The notes beneath the pieces are model-generated. The model saw nothing but the letters and a program-made list of their open reading frames with translations, had not been told where the DNA came from and did no database searches. A stretch of 64,000 bases of DNA from Ilex aquifolium (lineage: Eukaryota; Streptophyta; Magnoliopsida; Aquifoliales; Aquifoliaceae). This document shows, piece by piece, positions 23,454-33,978 of the stretch (positions within the stretch are counted from its first letter, which is position 1; each line of letters starts with the position of its first letter). Location of the stretch: contig OX637391.1 in NCBI GenBank assembly GCA_951799425.1, forward strand, positions 28,453,701 to 28,517,700. The letters run 5' to 3'. Position numbers and translations under genes: made by a program.

Positions 23454-25016
23454 ATGACTGACACCAATCGCCTCTTTCAAAATTTGCCTGCTGAATCTTC
23501 TGGGTCTATAAATCAACTTGAACCACCTTCACCCAAATCAGAAGCCGATTCTTGTAACTTCAATATGGCAAATATTGATAGGCAGGGTGAAGATCATGTG
23601 AGAGAGGGGGAAGTACCCAACATTCGAACATTGCGAGATTACTTACATCCCACAAGGAATAGTGTCCCCTCTTGTTTTATTTTTCCTGAAAATGCTCCCC
23701 TCTTTACTGTAAAGCCGGGGACAGTGCAGTTATTGCCCGTGTTTCATGGATTGGATGCAGAAAATCTGTATCTGCATATCAAAGACTTCGAAGAAGTGTG
23801 TGGAACATTTCAAGACAATTCTGAATTGACAAAAATGAAATTGTTTTCTTTCTCTTTGAGGGATAAAGCCAAACAATGGTTACATTCTTTAAAATCTCTT
23901 TCAATCCCTAATTGGCAGGCTCTACAGAATGAATTTTTCAGAAAATTCTTTCCTCTGCACCGCACTAATACACTCAAAAGACAAATCATGAATTTTTCGG
24001 TCAAAGAAGGGGAAACTTTTTATCAAAGCTGGGAGAGATTCAAAGATCTTCTCCAATCTTGTCCACACCATGCTTTTGAAAATTGGACTTTGGCAGGTTT
24101 TTTCTATGATTCCTTGCCCACTAGGTTACGACAGTTTGTCGAAATGATGGCTCAAGGAGAGTTCATGGGAAAAAGTCCGGAGGAGGCATTCAATTTTTTT
24201 GATACCATATCTGACAGTTCTCAAATGTGGGACTCAGCCTCTCCTACCATTGTAGAAGCCAAACCACCTACTTTCCAAGGGGGTAAGTATGTCTTGAGAG
24301 AAGATGATGATCTTAGAGCAAAAATGTCCACTTTGTCTCGAAAGCTTGAAGCTTTAGAGATGAAAAAGATCCATCAAGTTGATGTTATCCCTCCCACAGA
24401 ACAAGTATGTGGGATTTGTGCGCTAACAGGGCATCCTACTGGGGAATGCCCGACCATTCCGGCATTCAAAGAAGTTTTGTTTGAACAAACAAATGCCATT
24501 TCCAATTTCAACAAGCCTTACTCCAACCCATACTCTGAAACATACAATCCAAGGTGGCGGAACCACCCAAATTTCAGTTGGAGAAACACACAACCAACCC
24601 CCATGAATCAGCAACAAGGTCCACAACAACCACCTCAAGGACCTCCACAATATCCTCATCAACAAGGGCCACCACATCCACCTCAAGTACCTCCACAATA
24701 TCCTCCATATCAACCACCACACAAAAGGAGCCTTGAAGATACATTGAATCAATTCATGCAAACCCAAATGAGCTATAACAATAGTTCTACTCAGGCTTTT
24801 ATTGATTTTAAGGCCCAGACCACACAATCTTTTGAGGATCTCAAAGGCCACATTCAAAAGCTGACCCAGTCCATGAGCACACATGAGAAGGGAAAATTTC
24901 TTGCCCAACCAAAGCCTCCACAAGGCCAATTTCAGGTGGGAAATCCATCAACTATGGAAACTCCACAAGACCAAGCCAAAAACTGTCACCACATTGAGAA
25001 GTGGCAAAAAGATTGA
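23454..25016 (+). pseudogene. gag of B (frame shifts before protease)
   Basis: The ATG at 23454 opens a 520-codon frame. It has a polar leader, the retrotransposon gag domain (about residues 85-255), a zinc knuckle CX2CX4HX4C (codons 24408-24449, CGICALTGHPTGEC), and a Pro/Gln-rich stretch (about residues 385-425). The frame runs out at 25014, while the conserved TLRSGK motif that should follow is read in the next frame from about 24990. The extra base lies in an A run near 24979-24983. Gag forms the particle and binds element RNA. A and D have gag and protease in one frame, which suggests that the shift is a mutation. Confidence 0.9.
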
Positions 25017-27531
25017 CAAGTCCATCAGAAACATGCTGATTCCAGACCCAAAACCAGTCTCAATTCCAGCCAACCCATTAAGTGAGCCAGAACTTGAAAA
25101 AAAAAATGACTGTGATCCCATGATTGAACAAGAACCAGAGCCATCAAGGGAAGAAGAACCCTCGTGTTCTATTCCTGCTCCTTTCCCTCATAGACTCAAG
25201 AGCATACAGAAAGCAAACAATCAGTCTGAAATTTACGAGCTTTTCAAGCAAGTAAAAATCAACATCCCACTTCTGGATGCAATCCAACAGGTTCCAGCTT
25301 ATGCCAAGTTTCTAAAAGACTTGTGCACAGTCAAAAGAAGCCAAAATGTTCAAAAAAGAGCCTTCCTCACAGAGCAAGCCAGTGCCCTACTTCAACACAA
25401 AATCCCTTCAAAGTGCGAAGATCCAGGGTGTCCCACTGTGTCATGTGTCATTGGAAATTTCAAAATTGAGCAAGCATTGTTAGACCTTGGAGCTAGTGTC
25501 AACTTGCTTCCTTTCTCTGTCTACCAGCAGTTGGGTTTAGGTGAACTGAAACCCACTTGCACCACACTCCAATTGGCAGATAGATCTGTAAAAATTCCTA
25601 GGGGTATTGTTGAAGATGTACTTGTCCAAGTGGATAATTTTGTCTTCCCTGTAGACTTCATTGTTCTAGATACTCATCCAGAAGTTCATTCAGAAACTCC
25701 AATTCCTGTCATTCTTGGTCGACCTTTTCTAGCAACCTCCAATGCACTAATCAATTGCAGGAATGGTATTATGAAATTGACTTTTGGGGATATGACTCTC
25801 GAAATGAACGTCTTTGACATTGCAAAACACCCAAGAGAGTACGAGGAGGTAGGAGAAATAAATTCCATTGAGTCATTGATACAAGCACATCTGAATGACT
25901 CATTCTGTGAGGATCTTAGTGAATCAACTTTGTCAAAATCTGACTCATCTGACTCTCTGGAACAAAACTCCATTGAGTGTCCTACCTTCAATGTGGGGAC
26001 ATGGGCTCCTAAATTTGAAGAAATTTCATCAAGTGGTACAAAACCACTATCTTCAAGTGACAGGTCACCAAAGCCTGAACTGAAACCGCTCCCATCTGAT
26101 CTCAAGTATGCATTTTTAGGTGAGGATAAATCTTACCCAGTGGTAATTTCTTCAAAAATCACAGACTTGCAAGAAGCTCAATTAATTGAAGTTCTTAAAA
26201 GTCACAAAAGCACCATTGGGTGGACCATCGCTGATTTGAAAGGTATAAGCCCGTTAATTTGTAATCATGTCATATACCTTGAAGAGGACTCAAAACCCTC
26301 TCGTCAAATGCAGCGACGATTGAATCCTCACATGAAAGAGGTTGTGAGACTGGAAGTGCTCAAACTCCTGGATGCAGGGATAATTTTTCCTATCTCCGAT
26401 AGCAAATGGGTTAGTCCAACCCAAGTTGTACCAAAGAAATCTGGAGTCACAGTAGTCAAAAATGATGCAAATGAACTTGTGCCAACACGAGTCGTCACAA
26501 GATGGCGAATGTGCATTGACTATCGAAAACTCAATCTGGTGACTAGAAAAGACCATTTTCCTCTTCCCTTCCTTGACCAAGTCCTCGAGAGAATAGCAGG
26601 CCATGAATTTTACTGTTTCCTGGATGGGTATTCCGGATACAATCAAATTGAGATAGCTCTGAATGACCAAGAAAAGACCACATTCACATGTCCATTTGGC
26701 ACCTTTGCATTCAAAAGGATGCCATTCGGACTTTGTAACGCTCCTGCAACATTTCAAAGATGTATGCTGAGCTTGTTCAGTGACATGGTCGAAAAATTTT
26801 TGGAAATCTTCATGGATGATTTCTCGGTATATGGTGACTCATTTGATTTGTGTCTAGCTAACCTAGAAAAAGTTTTGATGAGATGCAAAGAGGCAAATCT
26901 GGTGCTTAACTGGGAGAAATGTCATTTCATGGTGAATCAAGGCATTGTCTTGGGTCACATTGTGTCGTCTGAAGGCATGAAAGTTGATAAAGCAAAAATT
27001 GATTTGATAAGGAATCTTCCTGCTCCTAGGGTTGTAAAGGATGTTCGATCATTCTTAGGTCATGCAGGATTCTACAGAAGGTTCATAAAAGACTTTAGGA
27101 CCATAGCAAAACCTATGTGTCATCTTTTGAGTCAGGATGTCATTTTCGACTGGAATGAAGCGTGCCAAAAATCCTTTGACAAACTCAAAGGCATGTTAAT
27201 TTCTGCCCCAATAATGCAACCTCCTGACTGGACTCTACCCTTTGAATTGATGTGTGATGCTAGTGACTATGTTGTAGGTGCTGTTTTGGGACAAAGAAAA
27301 GATAAGAAGCCACATGTGATTTACTATGCAAGTAAAACTTTAAATGATGCCCAAATGAATTACTCAACAACTGAAAAGGAATTACTTGCTGTAGTATTTG
27401 CATTGGAAAAATTTCGATCTTATCTTGTTGGTTCTTCTGTTACTGTATTTACTGACCATGCAGCACTGAAATTTTTGCTTACAAAAAAAGATGCCAAACC
27501 AAGGCTCTTGAGATGGATCCTCTTGCTCTAA
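24984..27531 (+). pseudogene. Protease, RT and RNase H of B
   Basis: This frame (positions 1 modulo 3) starts with TLRSGK, then the aspartic protease (DLGAS, Asp codon 25483-25485), a linker, RT ([13 protein letters not shown] at about 26407; DYRKLN at about 26518; catalytic FMDDFSVYG near 26809-26838) and RNase H (CDAS at about 27256; TEKE at about 27370; TDHAALK at about 27451). A TAA at 27529-27531 stands where A has CAA (Gln). The same frame continues after it with the last RNase H residues and integrase. Apart from this stop the enzyme motifs are intact. There is no separate start codon, so expression needed the gag start. Confidence 0.9.
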
Positions 27532-29055
27532 GAATTTGACTTAGTCATTAAGGACAAAAAGGGTGTGGAAAATGTGGTGGCAGATCATCTGTCGAGATTA
27601 ACTTATGAATTTCATGAGGATGGACTGCCAATTAATGAAAAATTCCCTGATGAACAACTATTCAGGATTGATGAGACCCCATGGTACGCTGATATTGCTA
27701 ATTTCCTTGCTACCAGAACACTTCCTCCATTTTTCACTCCCATGGACAAAAAGAAGTTTCTGAGGGAGGTCCGCAATTTCTTTTGGGAAGATCCCTACGT
27801 ATTCAAGTACTGTAAGGATCAGATCATAAGACATTGCATCCCCGCTCAGGAAAGTAGACAGGTAATAACATTTTGTCATTCAGAAGCATGCGGTGGTCAT
27901 TTTTCATCTCGAAAAACCGCTGCAAAAATCTTGCAGTGTGGATTTTACTGGCCCACACTTTTCCAAGATGTCCATGCTTTTTGCGTAACTTGCGATAGAT
28001 GTCAAAGGTTGGGAAACATTTCAAAAAGAAACATGATGCCCTTAAACCCAATTTTGGTGATCGAAATTTTTGACTGTTGGGGTATCAATTTTATGGGACC
28101 ATTTCCCCCCTCCTTTGGCTATCTATACATTTTAGTAGCCGTAGACTATGTATCCAAATGGGTTGAAGCAATTCCATGCCGAAATAATGATCATCAAACA
28201 GTGATCAAGTTTTTAAAAGAAAATATTTTATCTCGGTTTGGAATTCCAAAATCCATTATAAGTGATGGGGGTTCTCATTTTTGCAATCGTCCCTTCTGGA
28301 ATTTAATGAAAAAATACTTGATTTTTCACAAAATTGCAACCCCTTATCATCCACAGACCAGTGGACAAGCTGAGTTAGCTAATCGAGAGATCAAATTAAT
28401 TTTGGAAAAAACGGTGAACCCAGATCGCAAAGATTGGTCATTAAGACTAACTGATGCGCTCTGGGCATACCGAACTGCTTTTAAAACAATTTTGGGCATG
28501 TCTCCCTATCGATTAGTCTATGGAAAGCCATGTCACTTGCCTGTGGAATTGGAACATAGGGCATACTGGGCTATTAAAGCAATGAATTTTGACTTAGACA
28601 AGGCTGGACTGTCACGGAAGCTTTAGATTAATGAATTGGAGGAATTGAGAAATGAAGCATATGAAAATGCTAAGATTGCAAAAACCAGGATGAAAATTTT
28701 TCATGACAAGAACATAGTGCGAAAATCTTTTGAACCTGATCAAAAGGTTCTACTTTTCAATTCGAGACTTCGCCTATTTCCTGGTAAGTTGAAATCAAGA
28801 TGGACTGGACCATACATTGTTAAAAAGGTATTTGAACATGGGGCAGTGGAAGTGGAGAACCCATCAAACGGTAACATTTTTACTGTCAATGGTCAGCGAT
28901 TAAAACCCTTTGTGGAGAATTTTGTCCAAAATGTGGAGACCATTTTTTTTATGGATCCAGAAAGTATCTCCGGAAATCACTCCGGAGATTACGCTTGCCG
29001 ACACAAAAAAGGGTCGGGTCAATCAGACACCCGACACGATGGACTGCCTTTATAA
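27532..29055 (+). pseudogene. RNase H end and integrase of B
   Basis: The region continues in frame with ADHLSR, the integrase zinc-binding domain (HCIP...CHSEACGG...CVTCDRC, about 27830-28010), the DDE core and a C-terminal domain (LLFNSRLRLFPGKLKSRW, then VNGQRLKPF, to 29055). The first catalytic aspartate is changed: GINFMGP at 28081-28101 has Asn at 28087-28089, where D has Asp (GIDFMGP). The second (SDGGSHF) and third (QAELANRE) are kept. A TAG at 28624-28626 splits the C-terminal part where other copies have Gln. The integrase is therefore probably inactive for two independent reasons. Confidence 0.88.
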
Positions 29056-29689
29056 GGCCCCCATCGTTTTTTTTTTTTCCTTTTTCTTTTCCCCACCGCC
29101 TTTACTCTTTTCTTTTCTTTTTCTTCTTCTTTTTCTTCTCTTTTCTTCTTCTTCTCCACTGCATCTGGTCTTCTGTACCACGATCCAACCCATAACAGTA
29201 CCATGTCTGCATTTTTCGATGACCCTATCCTCCTTCTCATGATCTACATTTGTTTGTATTATTTACTTATGGCTGTTCTTCTTCGGGCCGCACTGATGAT
29301 CAAGGGTTTTTGTCCCAATGAAAACCCAGACCACCCCAAAGATGCTTAATCTCTGTTTTTTTTGGTATAGGTCATCGGCGATTGAACATATCTCCACAGT
29401 TAACTGCGTATTCAAGCTCTACAAACCGAAAAACTCGAAACATTGGGGACAATGTTCAGTCTAGGTTGGGGGGTGAGATCTACAGTTTACAGTAGTTGAT
29501 CTGCAGTTTACAGTAGTTGATCTGCGCAGGTTGAACCCGTAAAATTTTCTGTAAATTTTTTTGTTTTTATTGTTGTATCTGTTTAGATTATGTACCTTGT
29601 ATTAATGATAATATCTGTGGGTCAGTTTTGATCGTCTTTGTGACTGGAAGACGTAAAAGAACCAGATAGTGGGTTATAAAGTAGCAATC
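29056..29689 (+). other. B: pyrimidine-rich stretch, acceptor-like site and internal PPT
   Basis: No gene is seen. A long pyrimidine stretch (about 29065-29160) is followed by TTTTTTTTGGTATAG (AG at 29369-29370), then ATTGAACATATCTCCAC, and TTGGGGACAATG leading to CTAGGTTGGGGGGTGAG (29443-29475). The tract is nearly identical to the true 3' PPT (33963-33978). A 22-bp direct repeat occurs at about 29485-29525. The layout suggests a spliced or internally primed RNA for the next ORF. Confidence 0.55.
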
Positions 29690-30100
29690 ATGGATGTAAA
29701 TCTTTTTTGGTTTAGTCTAGGAGTCCTACGTACTTTTCCATCTGATGTACATACCATGATCATGAGAAAAGCAAGATTAGTAAGGAAGGCTGAAATCAAA
29801 GAAAAACAAGCGAAACCCCTCTGTGGCCGAAGCAGTTATTCTAAACGTCGTCGTGCTACACGACTTGGTGCCTGTAAACAGTGTGGCAGATACTTTCATG
29901 AGAAAAGATACAACAAATGTTCTGAACCAATTTCCGGTCGCGCAACCGATCGATTAAACTGGATAGTGAATGGGCTGAGTAAGGATTACCCTGATACGCC
30001 ATGCTATTCCGGTACTGTGCTTAACCGATTTGTGAGAGAGGAAGTTGGGAGAGTTACTGGTTGTCCATTTTACACAGATACGGAGGGGGAATCGGATTGA
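29690..30100 (+). CDS. Virus-like basic zinc-finger protein, copy 1 (B)
   Basis: An intact 136-codon ORF. I chose the ATG at 29690 because the MD start is shared with the copies at 31681 and 16373; an ATG 21 bp upstream is not shared. The protein has a hydrophobic/aromatic start (LFWFSLGVL, residues 5-13), a basic patch with CGRSSYSKRRR (residues 45-55), zinc ligands C62, C65, H70 and C77 (CX2CX4HX6C), a conserved stretch (DRLNWIV at about 87-93, KDYPDTP at about 98-104), and an acidic end. The order GRS-x-aromatic-basic-RRA followed by CX2C is that of the cysteine-rich nucleic-acid-binding proteins of carla-like plant viruses (Pfam Carla_C4 / Viral_NABP, recalled, not searched). In those viruses the protein binds nucleic acid and can affect silencing or transcription. 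A role here is inference. It lies in the env-like position but has no signal peptide or membrane segment. Confidence 0.75.
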   Translation: MDVNLFWFSLGVLRTFPSDVHTMIMRKARLVRKAEIKEKQAKPLCGRSSYSKRRRATRLGACKQCGRYFHEKRYNKCSEPISGRATDRLNWIVNGLSKDYPDTPCYSGTVLNRFVREEVGRVTGCPFYTDTEGESD

Positions 30101-30286
30101 CCTCTGTGGAAAAGTGTACTGAGGTTGGGAATGAGAGCTGAAGGTCCGAGTCTGTAAATTTTATTTTATTTTATTTTTTTTTATGTTCTGTACAAACTCT
30201 TTTGACTAAAATGAAAACATGGATTCCTTTTAGTATGCATAATGCAGTGTAGAAAAAAAAAAAAAAAATTTTTTTTTTTTGATTCG

Positions 30287-30298
30287 ACGTTCGAACGT
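30287..30298. repeat. ACGTTCGAACGT palindrome remnant in B
   Basis: One perfect 12-bp copy is followed by a decayed one (about 30304-30315). It lies after ORF copy 1, the same place as the array in A (17053-17362). This suggests that B's ancestor had the A-type internal array. Confidence 0.7.
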
Positions 30299-31680
30299 TA
30301 CAACACGTTTGAATGTTTTTGCTAAAATCCTTCTACAATAGTGTACAGTTGTTTTTATTTAATGTTATTTTTAATGCATGTCACTTTCTTTTGTTGTATA
30401 GTTTTGTTGTTCCTATTTTCAGATATCGGTGCCAGGTCAAAACTCAAGGGCAAGGTGTTCTCTTACCCTACTCATTTTTTTTTTATTGTGCGTCATTAAT
30501 TATCATATCTTTTTGTTACATTGAGGACAATGCATGAACCAAGTTAGGGGGTGAGGTTGCATTATTTGTGGGAATATTCTGCGTGGGTTGCATTATTTGT
30601 GGGAATATTCTGCGTGGATATCCACTCTGCCGACACTGCGCACCATTAAAAAAAAAAAAAAAAAAAATTTCAAGTCTGCACCATTATTGCGCCTGCTGCC
30701 ATGATTTGCGACTGCCGACACTGCCGAAAGTAAAAAGGGGGGGGGCCTCCCATTCTTTTTCTTCTTCTTTTTCTTTTCTTATGCCAACTCCTGCCGACAC
30801 TTTTTTAAAAAAAAAAAAAGTCTGAGGAATGCCTTTATTAGGCCTTCCACCTTTTTCTTTTTCTTCCACCATCACCGGTGTTGGTTCCCCCCTTTTCTCT
30901 TTCCCTTCTCTTCTTCTCTTTCTTTTTCTTCTCTTCTTCTTCGTCGTCGTTCTTTCTGTTCTCTGTAAAAACAACTCACCCCCTGTAAATCCATGACCAT
31001 ATACGCCGACGATCCAGTCTTTTGTTTAATAATTTGTCTTATATGTTTGTATGTGTACCTGGGTGCTCTTTGTGTTCTCACACTTAGGATGAGGAGTTTC
31101 CAGAGAAACCCAGATATTCCTTGAGTTGAGTAATTGTTGTATTTTGTTTGTAGGTTTCGGCAGATGAACAGATCTGTACCTTACAACCTTATCTCCACTA
31201 GCCCACTAGTGCTAGTGTTGTAAGTATTGCTTGTTTGTAATTTCATTTATATATATATTTGAAATTTGATATCTACAGCTTGTGATTCTCATGGCTATTT
31301 GTCTTTATAAAATTCCTTGTGAATTTGCTATGCCCTCCAATGACTATGTTGTAATTGCTGTTAGAGTAAGATCTGATAATTTGCCAAATAATCCTCCTCA
31401 ATCCTATGTATTCTGGGTTTATTCCTTCTTCGTTAATTTGTTTGTTTCATCCTAAATCTTCTTCCTTCCGCTTGTATTTTGGTATACTTTCTCTAGTTTC
31501 GTATTTGTAATTTTAGTTTTAGATTTGAAAAAAAAAAAAAAAATTTGTTTATTTTTTCTGGATCGCGTTTTTTTTAGTATTTGTACCTGTATTTCATGAT
31601 CACATCGGATGCAGCTTCAACTGTCTTTGTGACTGACAGACGTTAAAAAATCAGATAGAATGTCTTTAGTCTTAGCAAGC
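30299..31680 (+). other. B: second PPT/acceptor module, no gene
   Basis: 30455-30560 aligns with the region after integrase in D (minus strand, about 51100-50997): GGTGTTCTCTTACCCTACT, then ACATTGAGGACAATGCATG, then GTTAGGGGGTGAGG. A 30-bp tandem duplication (GCATTATTTGTGGGAATATT core) lies at about 30556-30617. Pyrimidine-rich stretches (30760-30790, 30850-30960) precede a second acceptor-like TTTTGTTTGTAG (AG at 31152-31153) followed by GTTTCGGCAGATGAAC. Poly-A and poly-T runs occur near 30250-30280, 30648-30668 and 31530-31545. I see no coding frame. Confidence 0.55.
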
Positions 31681-32085
31681 ATGGATCCTAAACTTTTTTG
31701 GTTTAGTCTAGGAGTTCTACGCATTTTCCCATCTGATGTGCATGCTGTGATAATGAGAAATGCAAGGGATGTGAGAAAAATTGAGATCCGAGAGAAACAA
31801 CAACAACCATTGTGTGGCAGAAGCAATTTTGCTAAACATCGTCGTTCCAAACGACTGAGTGCTTGTTACCATTGTGGCAGGATATTTCATATGAAAAAAC
31901 ATAATCAGTGTTCTGAACCAATTTCGGGTCGTGCAACCGATCGATTAAACTGGATAGTGTATGGGCTGAGTAAGGATTATCCTGACACGCCATCTTATGC
32001 CAGTCCAGGACTTACAAGTTATGTGCGACAAGAAGTTGGAAGGGTCACTGATAATGACATAGATCCAAGCGATGACTCAGATTAG
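31681..32085 (+). CDS. Virus-like basic zinc-finger protein, copy 2 (B)
   Basis: An intact 134-codon ORF, by eye roughly 70% identical to copy 1, without stop or frameshift. It keeps the MD start, LFWFSLGVL, the basic patch (CGRSNFAKHRR, residues 45-55), all four zinc ligands with the same spacing (C62, C65, H70, C77), DRLNWIV, KDYPDTP and an acidic end. An ATG 21 bp upstream (31660) is also in frame, but its context is not shared with copy 1. The two copies differ by many replacements yet keep the zinc ligands, the basic patch and the open frame. This points to selection on the protein before or after duplication. It lies between the second internal PPT and a pair of 70-nt repeats. Confidence 0.75.
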   Translation: MDPKLFWFSLGVLRIFPSDVHAVIMRNARDVRKIEIREKQQQPLCGRSNFAKHRRSKRLSACYHCGRIFHMKKHNQCSEPISGRATDRLNWIVYGLSKDYPDTPSYASPGLTSYVRQEVGRVTDNDIDPSDDSD

Positions 32086-32199
32086 ATTTTGACTATAAAA
32101 ACAAAGCTGTGGAAAAATGTGTTTTGGAATGAAGGTTAAGGGTCTGAACTCTTTTGTAAAATAGTTTTGTACAAAGTCTTGTTGTTGAAATAAAAATGT

Positions 32200-32400
32200 G
32201 GGCCGAGTAAGGAACGTCCCGAACTACCAACTAACAGTGTAGGTAGGGATTTGATCCTGAGACGCCATAAATTTCCAAGTTCAATTTGTGCATTTTATCT
32301 TCTTTCAATTTTCATAGATAAATGAGTATGTAGGCTGAGTAAGGAATGTCCTAAAATGCCAACCTGTAGTGTGGGTAGGGATTTTATCCTGAGACGCCAT
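32200..32400 (+). repeat. Two copies of the ~70-nt conserved repeat in B
   Basis: The copies at 32200-32268 and 32331-32400 run from GGCYGAGTAAGGA to GAGACGCCAT. The first has the inverted repeat CTACCAAC...GTAGGTAG. The longer units they belong to include a shared TTCAATTTTCATAGATAAATGAGTATG. The A copy is at 16906-16972. Confidence 0.65.
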
Positions 32401-33978
32401 AGTTTTTCAAGTTTAATTGGTGCATCTAGTCTTCTTTCAATTTTCATAGATAAATGAGTATGTTTATAATTTTGAATTTTATTTCTTCTTCTTTAAAAAA
32501 AAAAAAACTCACTTCCTTGAAAAATGGTATTTTCTCTATGCTTAAATGTCAAATGTATATTGCTATTTGTTATTCTTAAGGTACAGAATGACCAGACTCG
32601 AAAATAGAATTGGTATATAACCGACATTCCATGAAAAACCTGACATTACCAGTGGAGATGATAAAGAATACCATGGTAAGTTTTGAGCCTTATCATACTT
32701 TTGAGAGATAATTAATATTTATTCAAGTAAGGTCTTTCACTCTCTATTTTTGAATAATCTCATTAAATTTGCTTTGATTGATGCAATTAAGGTAATCTGT
32801 TGACATATCCCCAAGAAATCTGTTCATACGACACATACATGTTCACATACTTGAGAAAGGATTTTAGGCCATCTTTGATTTGATATTGAGCCTTAGCCAT
32901 TTTTTCTGCAAAATTATTTCCCTAGTCAGCCATGTTTGAGCCCTCAATGTATGATTTCTTCTTTGATAAACCCAAATATTTACCAAGCCACAAGAAAACA
33001 TACTGGACACACCATTGCTATCTAATTTTCTTGCACATTCTTATAAATCAATATGACACAGAAATGCAAAGAAATGGGGAAAACTGTGGAGATTACTTTT
33101 CGATGACAAGGAGAATCAATGGGAACAAATGAAAAAAAAAAAAAAAAAAAGAAATCATTTCTGGGCAAAATGTCGAAAAGCTAGAAAGAAGTGTGTTACA
33201 TTACAGAATGAAAGGATAGCTTTTGAAAATCATTGACGTCATTTCATTAGCCACTGACCTCTGGCCACGCTACAACCTATGAAAAGCCCTAATTGATCTC
33301 AAGTCTGTTACATGCGTGTGTTGTCAATCAAAATTGGGGTATGGTAAATAGTATTTCTTTAAATTGCAACAATATTCCTTCATGAGATTATGCCAAACAT
33401 GATTAGTTTGTTTCCTTAAACTTCACTCCCTTCCTAATTGTGCATGTGATTTTTCGATTGGCCACCTTCTGATCACATGCCCCGTGAGAGATTTAAGTCA
33501 CTATAATCGGAGTGAACTTTTGCTGAGAGCATTCTACGAGAGGTTTGTGAAATCGAAGCTATCCATGGAAGGTAGTAAAGTGGAGTGTTTGTTATATAAC
33601 AATTCTTGTTGCTAGAATGATCATTCTTACTACATAGGGAATTTCAAATATCAATATAACAAGTGTTTATTTTTGCATATATTACGTACCAATGACAGAG
33701 AAGTGTTTTATTTTGCTAAAAAAATAAATAAAAAATAAAAAATAAATAAAATTCGGCGTCTCAGCTATCATGGTGCTAATGCATATACATATTTTTTCAA
33801 ATGGAGTTTGTAGGTAGCTTCACTGAAAACCTTCACGAGACAAAACTCGTCCACTAGGAATCACCTAGGGGTTTAACGGCTTATTGCATATGCTAAATGC
33901 AATCGTGTTATCTACGAAAGTGATTTTGTTATGCTGTTATTTATTACTAGGGACTAGTAATGTTTAGGTTGGGGGGTG
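32401..33978 (+). other. B: noncoding 3' tail and polypurine tract
   Basis: No gene is seen. Much of it aligns with A at 43380-43600 and 61113-62418, showing common descent. The PPT is TTAGGTTGGGGGGTG (about 33964-33978), directly before the 3' LTR. Confidence 0.7.

Noticed and set aside
24975..25000. Programmed frameshift between gag and pol of B
   Set aside because: The A run (five A, then C) is not a canonical slippery heptamer, the needed shift is +1, and related elements A and D have gag and protease in one frame. A 1-bp insertion is simpler.
29056..29180. Coding frames in pyrimidine-rich tracts after pol of B
   Set aside because: The frames reflect low-complexity CT sequence and are not shared with A or D.
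29690..30100. Duplicated Gag zinc knuckle
   Set aside because: The finger is CX2CX4HX6C with an upstream basic patch and conserved C-terminal part, unlike the CX2CX4HX4C knuckles of Gag in the same elements.
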